A stretch of DNA of 64,000 bases from Chionis minor (taxonomy: Eukaryota; Chordata; Aves; Charadriiformes; Chionididae): contig VZSF01008219.1 in NCBI GenBank assembly GCA_013398295.1, positions 62,001 to 126,000 of the forward strand, read 5' to 3'. This document shows positions 58,001 to 64,000 of this stretch, one piece after another. The position numbers were made by a program, and so were the translations under genes. Numbering within the stretch: the first letter of the stretch is position 1; each line of letters starts with the position of its first letter. The notes under the pieces were generated by a model. It saw only the letters and a list, made by a program, of their open reading frames with translations, was not told where the DNA came from and made no database searches.

Positions 58001-60374
58001 CAGGGCTGTCAGGGCTGCTTAAAAAAGATAGATAAGGGTATGCAAATACATTTTTAAGACTATTTTTATGTATTCTTGCTAAAGTTACAGCTTCACGCCT
58101 CCATATTGTCGTTGAGTCTCTCTCTCTAAAGATTAAAACACATTTTCAACAGAAGTTACTTGGAAAATGATTGTAAATTTTTATTAGTACAGCTAGAAAG
58201 AAACACATCTGCTTGACTGTGTGACATTGCTTCCAGCTGGAGCTACAGCTGTGGTAGAAGGAAAACCAACAATTGTTACCTTGCGGTGAGGCTACACTTG
58301 TAAGAAAACCAGGGTAACTGTGATCATAGACGTTATGTCAGCACACAGGGACAGGCTTGATGCAGCGGAAGGAGTATGTCTATTTCAGGTGCACACATAA
58401 AAAAAGCAGTATAAAAATACATTTATAAAATTACAGATTTCCTCTTTACATGGAATGTTGTGTCAGACATAGTTGTGGGGAAGGAAAAGACCCAACTGCG
58501 CTGTCCTAAAGCCATTTGTGATGGGCCTCAGCCTGTGATTTCCTCAGACTGATCCCATACAGGCAGGGGCTGGACCGTACGTTTAAGCAGGACTCTCCCT
58601 CATTTCCTGGGAGGGTCTGCTTGGAAACTGGTGGCAGGCCAAACCGAGTTAATTAAAAGGTGTAAATACATATTATCATTTGGTGGTGCTGATGGCTACA
58701 TGAAATGATTTTATGTTCTCCGGTGCTTTACAAAATTCAAAGCTGCGAACCACTTCACCTGGTGGAGAGCTGTCTGGCTGGGCTGTTGGGTTCACAACAG
58801 CACCTCTTTGTTTACTTCCAGAAAACAGACCTGGCTGAAACCCTGCCTGGCACCAGACACGCCGGAGAGATGGCGGGACGGGCTGGGTCTGACAGCCCCT
58901 GGGCTGCCTGCTCCGGTAAGTCCATGACCGGCTCCGGGACTTTGAACGGTGCTGCCCTACAGCTGCAGCGATCCTGGCCCCAGAGAAAAGCTGAAACGGG
59001 GGGCTGAGAGCTCCAGCTTCCATATCCTTGAGGCAAGGGCATCAATAACCTGCTCCAGCTGGAATCTACTTGCACTGGAAAAACAATGGTCGCAACCCCT
59101 TTTGCTCATTTATAGCCGGGGAAAGAAGAGCATTTATGTGTTATAGTAAGAACAAACCCAAACATAGCAAAGCCTGGAAGGGTTTTCTTTCTGAGCGTGA
59201 AACGGGGATACAATAGTCACTTAAATAGAGTTTCAGAATCCATAACATAAATATTGAATATTTATCAATAATGCTGTCTAGAGCGCTGTCTAGTATGTAT
59301 AAGGTTAGGTGTGCTAAAGAAGATATGGAGAGAAGAGGTAAACCTTTACTAAAGCAATAGTCAGAGCTAAGTAGATTAGTTGTAAGGTGATTATTAGTAC
59401 CTGAAACGTCCATTAGTTAGCTCTTTTAATGCATGTTTCTCCATGTGGCAGTCACGGTATTGACAAGGCCCGGCCATGCTGGTGTGGGGGCACGCCCGAG
59501 GTAGCAGAGAGGGTTGTTGTCTGCCTTGGGCTGGATTCACAGGGGACCAGGCAGAGCACTGAAAACACATTTTAAACGCGCTGCTCCCCAGTGCAATTCA
59601 TCCTGCAATCCTCAGGTTCCTGACTCCTCCTATTCTGGCCTCCCAAAAGGGGTGAGCTGCGGGATGTCACCTACAGCAGCCGGTAAGACACACCTCCCCG
59701 CCAGCACTGAAGGAGGTGCCCAGCACCGTGATAATGCTTTTCACCCAGCCTCTTGGAGTCAAGGCTCAGCCTCTCGCCGGCCGCACGGGGCACGCCGGCA
59801 TCTGGCCCCCAAGCACCTGAGCGGGGCTCTGCGAGCCCTCACTGATGAAGCTGTTCTGTTGTACTTCGCTTGACCTATTTCTAATATTCAATAGAAGCTA
59901 GAATCCAAGTCTTCTGTCATTCAGATTTCTTTCTGCCTTTTTCTTCCTCCCAATTGTTCAATCTTGCTAAGCAAAATGAAACTTTCAATGCATGATACTA
60001 GAAGAGACCTATCCAAAAATACCCAGTTTGCCACTATTTCGGATACTGCTCACCCTGCATCTTTGGCACTTTAAATCTGCGTTTTCCATATCTCGCCCGA
60101 CGTTCAAAGTAGGTGACGCCAGGGGGAGAAACCATTGCAGTGATATTGCCAACCCTATTGTGTTTTTTGAGGACTGGAGATGTTCAATGCAAGCTTTATA
60201 GGCTGAACTCACTATACAAAATGGGGACAAAAGCCCATGGGGCATATAAATGTCCCTTCATAAATGTGCTAGCTGGTGTAGTGCTGTCGAGACATGGGTG
60301 TTTCCTGGGCATGTTAAGATGTTGGAAACTTCAGAAAATTAAGTGGTAGAATCTGTCCAAAGAGTCTGAACAAC
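55056..60374. other. Intergenic region between ATP10D and CORIN
   Basis: It may include CORIN 3'UTR on the minus strand. It holds a perfect 25-bp near-palindrome (56617-56641), poly(T)/poly(A) tracts near 56790 and 57270-57305, and a GC-rich part at 57380-57560. No protein family, RNA gene or known repeat is recognised, and open frames on both strands are short and unsupported. Confidence 0.6.
58180..58185 (-). promoter_or_regulatory. CORIN: Candidate distal poly(A) signal of CORIN
   Basis: TTTATT on the plus strand is AATAAA on the minus strand. It is the first canonical signal I find downstream of the CORIN stop, about 3.5 kb away. Nearer variants exist, such as ATTAAA (plus-strand 59425-59430) and TATAAA (about 60195-60200). 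Use is inference only. Confidence 0.25.
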
Positions 60375-61018
60375 TGTCGTAGTTTGGGATTGGCCCAAAC
60401 AGGCCGAGCGACAGATGTTCCCTCTCTTTAGTAGGAACTAAACTACTTTTATGAAATATAAAGAATAAAATAATAAAAAGAAAATAATGAAATATATATG
60501 AAACCGTATCAAGCTGCCAGGTTGATGATCACATCACCAGCAGGCACTGGGGAAGTCCCAGACTGGACTCAGTGACAGAAGGGAACTGGATTCCAGATCT
60601 GGATTCAGGATTGGGATCAAAGGCGGGTGAACAAACAGCATCCTCCTCAGATGCCAACCACTGAAGAAACAGGCTGCCCCTTTGACCCCTCAACTTTTAC
60701 ACTCGCAGAGGGATGGAATACTCTTTTGGGCAGTTTTGGGTCACCTGTCCCCTCCGCTCCTCCCCACAGGTGTGAGCCCTCTGCGCTTTCCCACTTTCGA
60801 CCCTCCAACAGGACAAATACCAAAGTTGGCTGCCCAACAGTAAGGATAAGCAGGAGCCTCTCTGCATCCCATTCCTTGGCATCAGCTACAGGTCTGATCA
60901 CTCTGAGAGGAACAGTTTTCTGCACGACATGCTGTTAATTTTCAGCAGTTAGAAGAGGCCTAGTTAGAAAGTAGAGTTACTGAACAAAACTGGCCCTGTT
61001 TTACCTCAAAGCAGGACA
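60375..61018 (-). mobile_element. Solitary LTR of an avian endogenous retrovirus (644 bp), old copy
   Basis: The plus-strand ends are TGTCGTAG and GCAGGACA, so it begins TG and ends CA with imperfect inverted ends. The flanking five bases are ACAAC (60370-60374) and ACAGC (61019-61023), a near-perfect 5-bp target-site duplication. Read on the minus strand it begins TGTCCTGCTTTGAGGTAAAA and ends with an A/T-rich segment then CAATCCCAAACTACGACA, a layout familiar from bird LTRs. No internal viral region remains. It lies only about 700 bp from the CORIN stop codon. Confidence 0.75.
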
Positions 61019-61023
61019 ACAGC

Positions 61024-61724
61024 TAAGTTTTTGGTCTCGGGCGTCTCAAGGGGAACCTACGGGTCTGTTGGCCTACTGGTGCCTCCATTGCCCCGCAGAG
61101 ATGCCCAGGCTGGCTCTGGGGAGTCGGGGTGGCGCGGGGTTGTGCCCGCGGGGCAGGAGACGTTAGCGCAGGCACACCAGCAGCACGCGGCTACGCACCT
61201 GCGGAGACCTGCGCCTGTGCCGCGACGTGCCCGGTGCCACACGGACGTACGGCCTCGTCGATCTCCCGCACCCTCCGGAGTGGGGTCAGCCCTGTCAGTG
61301 CCATCTGAACGCCCAGAGTTCATTCCTCATGACAACGAGTGAGTGAAAACGTGTGTGCTACTAATGGAATAGTATTAAAATAGGTTATCTAAAAACATTT
61401 TTCTAGTCTGTGCTACTGCTTAGTTTGAATAGCTAAAAGGCAGAAAGTGGCTGATTCTTTTCTCTTAAGCCTTTTGCTGTGTTTGGAATAGCACCACAAC
61501 ACAGTTAAAAGAAAAGTCAGAAAGATTATTAATTGTACCCCAAAGCATATTCACCAGTGGAGGGTTTGCCGTTAACATACACTGCATATTCCATAGCTCC
61601 GCAGCAAGAATAGATAGAGCTTGAAACTCCTTTTCATAGAGTTTCTGGACTGCAAAATCTTCAGTGTTGAAGTGCTGATGCCTTTTTTTCTTTTGTCTGT
61701 CAGCACAATTCCTGCCATCTGGAG
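61024..61724. other. CORIN: Segment just downstream of the CORIN stop
   Basis: Probably the start of the CORIN 3'UTR on the minus strand. The part 61060-61320 is GC-rich with several CpGs, and the rest is AT-rich. No canonical minus-strand poly(A) signal is visible here. Confidence 0.5.
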
Positions 61725-61907
61725 TTAGTTTAGGAGAAAGGTGTGGATGTATATTTGTCTTTCAATCCACTCAATAAAATGTGACACATTACTGTAAACT
61801 CCAGGTCCCAAAACCTTGGAAAAGCAGACAGAGCCCCAAGATGTTAAGCCAAACAAAGTCCAGCGCCCTGCAGGTTGCTCACACACAAGTGGTCCTCCGC
61901 TGTCACC
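61725..61907 (-). CDS. CORIN: CORIN last coding exon (catalytic Ser, stop codon)
   Basis: On the minus strand the acceptor TTGCAG precedes GGTGAC (Gly-Asp). The exon encodes 60 residues and TAA (plus-strand 61725-61727). The catalytic Ser codon is at 61899-61901. The final residues match mammalian corin closely, so the C-terminus is complete. Confidence 0.96.
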   Translation of the reverse strand, partial: GDSGGPLVCEQPAGRWTLFGLTSWGSVCFSKVLGPGVYSNVSHFIEWIERQIYIHTFLLN

Positions 61908-62495
61908 CTGCAACATGGAAAGAGAAAACCAGTCTATAGGGGCTGCACGTGGCCGGCAGTCGTATGGTTAAAGCTACGTCTCCATTCCTACAGGGATTTT
62001 GATATGTAACTCAGCTGTAAAAACTGGCTGCTCTGCTGAACTATGGAGCAGCACACTGCCTTACCCGTATTTATTCCCTGTTCTACTTGTACAAAAAATC
62101 ACCTGCAAAAGGCTCATTCAACTGAAAAAAAATAAGTCAGTCTAATAGTTAACTAATACAGATAAACCTTAGAGTCGTCAAGCAGCATTTCATATAAACT
62201 GAAGTTGATTACACCAATAATAATAAAAAACGGGTTACAATATGTAAATAACTGCTGCCATTCCTAGAGCAGATGAAGTGTGCTGTACCTAATAAACATC
62301 ATAGTACTTGAATTTCTAAAAGCAAGTCTGGCTGTGAGTTTCTCCTCGGAAAGAGACCTACCATGCATGAGTCCACAGTGCCAGACTCGTAGCCAGCACA
62401 CAGCATCCTGCTGGTGATGGTTTTCATGTCAAAGTACGACTGGCATCGTTCTAAGGAAATGATGCGAACCTCTCCTTCTTGAAGCTTGAAAGGCA
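61725..62495 (-). CDS. CORIN: CORIN, atrial natriuretic peptide-converting serine protease (last two exons only)
   Basis: Two spliced minus-strand exons encode the C-terminal part of a trypsin-like domain: [48 protein letters not shown] and a C-terminus ending [10 protein letters not shown]. Seen: the S1-pocket Asp (in VDSCM) for cleavage after Arg/Lys, the catalytic Ser in GDSGG, and the Cys residues that pair in this fold. The C-terminal residues agree nearly exactly with mammalian corin as I remember it. Corin is a type II membrane protease of heart cells that cuts pro-ANP. The other catalytic residues (His, Asp) and the Frizzled, LDL-receptor and scavenger domains lie on exons beyond the right edge. 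It converges on ATP10D. Confidence 0.95.
61908..62361 (-). other. CORIN: CORIN last intron (454 bp)
   Basis: It has GT-AG borders on the minus strand and joins the two phase-0 exons. Its AT-rich content shows no recognised repeat or RNA. Confidence 0.9.
62362..62495 (-). CDS. CORIN: CORIN penultimate exon (S1-pocket Asp)
   Basis: On the minus strand the acceptor TTTCAG lies at the right and the donor ATG|GTAGGT at the left. The first two bases complete a Met codon begun in the previous, unseen exon. It encodes [18 protein letters not shown] through DSCM, including the primary-specificity Asp. Reading through the donor soon leaves the family sequence. Confidence 0.95.
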
Positions 62496-64000
62496 CTGAA
62501 AAATGGAATTAAGCATTAAACTATACACACATGAACACATAAATACTTGGCTATGATGGTCTTTGAAATACAATAAATATTTCCATTAGGATAGATTATA
62601 ACTATTACTTAATACAGATATATATCAAATGTAAGAAGAATTCCCCCTTTGCTTAAAGTGAAGGTGGTTTTTTGCATTGCTGCATCACAGGATTCGTGAC
62701 CGTCGTGCTCCTGAGCCAGGAGTGTCCGTGTTGTGTTCTGGAGAAGGACCGAGCACGAGGGGACTGGTGTGACACCTGGCATTTATTGTGTATCCGCACG
62801 GACAGACTGAGGAGGGAGAGCACCTTACGTGCTATGGGAGGGGACTGTTAACATGGGGGCAGTATTGGCTGGAAACAGAAATGGGAGGGAGGTGGGGAGA
62901 GGTTGGACTCATTGCTCCATGGCACAATCTCCCTGTTTCTTGATGTCTCATGATAAAGCTCGGTATAATCGCAGCCATTTTGAGTTCTGTTTGGGTAAAT
63001 TTGAAGAGTGTATCAGGGAATCAGAATTCAAAGGTTATTGAAACCATTTTAGTGCATTCAGGAGACAATGAAAGACTTCTTCCTAGTCTAAACAGCTGAC
63101 CGAGCTGAACTTCTAAGGGATGTTGTTCAGCTGAGGGTATGAAGTACTAAATGCTGTGTAGCCGTGATGGTTTTGGATGCTTCATAACATAAAACCTTCA
63201 AAAGCAACGCTGAAACCCCATTAGAGAACAAAGAACCCTTTTCCACTTACTAGTAATGCAAAAACATTGTGGGTTTTTTTCCCTGCCATTACATAAAAGA
63301 TCTTTTTAAATGGGTAGAGCTGCTAGTAAACAGCCTGTCCCTCACACGTGCAATTTAATTTTTGGCACATGTCTGACCAGAGGTGCGATCCCACCTGAAG
63401 CAATACTGAAAGGAACATTTCCTTCTCCAGCGTGCAGAAGGACAGCCTTCCCTAGCAGTTACCATAATGGCAAAGGGAGAAACACAATGGCTAGTGCCTT
63501 AACAGGGTTGGGGCCAGGACAATTTGCATATGATGCATGTAGAATCATTTTGGCTAAACAAATATTTACATAACACAACTGTTCTCGTCATGGGACCCAA
63601 GGATTGCAGCGGCCACAGAACAAGAAAACACACTAACGTTCTGTTCAGAGAGACAAAACCAACACTTGTGATGATGCCTGGATGGAATAAATCGTGTCAC
63701 AAGTCCAAAGTGTGACACCGAGCATTGATTCCACCAAACGTTCATTCAGCCCGTACGTCAACGCTTTCAGTGCCTTCTGCTTTCACTGAACTGAGTGTTG
63801 CCCCCCCCCCCAGTGATCTGATACCTTCTCAATATAGTTCTCAAAACCATTAAAATGGTAACCAGGTTATTTTCTCGATAGGAGTTTCTAGATCCTCAAC
63901 ATTTTTGAAAATCAAGCCACTTGCGTAAATAAGGGTTAAGGAGCATAAATTCCGGCAGCGGATTTGAAAAAACTAGGCTCTAGTCACAGCTAGATCCCTT
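62496..64000 (-). other. CORIN: CORIN intron, partial, running off the window
   Basis: I searched it on the minus strand for the preceding protease exon (a Trp-Gly-rich segment is expected) and did not find it, so that exon should lie right of 64000. Low-complexity tracts include a C run at about 63801-63811. No recognised mobile element. Confidence 0.75.

Noticed and set aside
1..64000. A novel defence, biosynthetic or other multi-gene system
   Set aside because: The window is an ordinary vertebrate locus with two known genes and common repeats; nothing else coding is supportable.

Overview
The window is nuclear DNA from a vertebrate, almost certainly a bird. It has long AT-rich introns, a CpG island at the left edge, canonical GT-AG spliced exons, many CR1 LINE fragments of avian type (in both orientations, often with the diagnostic 3' tail), and two solitary LTRs of the kind common in birds. 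There is nothing prokaryotic or plasmid-like. I cannot name the species.

The window is dominated by one plus-strand gene that I read as ATP10D, a class 5 P4-type ATPase (phospholipid/glycolipid flippase). A CpG island at about 580-1510 carries the likely promoter and a non-coding first exon with a donor at 1089. The start codon is at 11486 and the stop at 53803-53805. I could place 22 coding exons. All have GT/AG borders and matching phases; together they give 4,335 nt, a 1,444-residue protein with every core P-type ATPase motif: DGET (residues 206-209), PISL (378-381), DKTGT with the phosphorylated Asp431, SPDEAA (723-728), KGAD (792-795), TGDK (915-918) and GDGAND (about 1050-1055). The reading frame is open throughout, so the gene looks functional.

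At the right edge the minus strand carries the last two coding exons of CORIN (61725-62495), the heart-type transmembrane serine protease that activates pro-atrial natriuretic peptide. They contain the primary-specificity Asp, the catalytic Ser in GDSGG and the complete C-terminus. The two genes converge tail to tail, and about 6.7 kb of gene-free DNA separates the likely ATP10D poly(A) site (AATAAA at 55029) from the CORIN stop codon. As I recall it, ATP10D and CORIN are also adjacent in human, which supports both calls.

The introns hold ordinary avian repeats: CR1 pieces in introns 3, 4, 9, 10, 14, 17 and 19, an LTR in intron 6, a 19-copy TATTC microsatellite grown from a CR1 tail, a 97-bp tandem duplication in intron 1 and a roughly 199-bp duplicated block in intron 14 that captured the edge of a CR1. 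I found no RNA gene, CRISPR array or new system. The items most worth a second look are two predicted upstream reading frames across the exon 1/2 junction, an in-frame NAGNAG acceptor at exon 13, a phase-matched 111-bp candidate cassette exon in intron 22, an unexplained 110-codon open frame in intron 19, and the unresolved CORIN 3' end.
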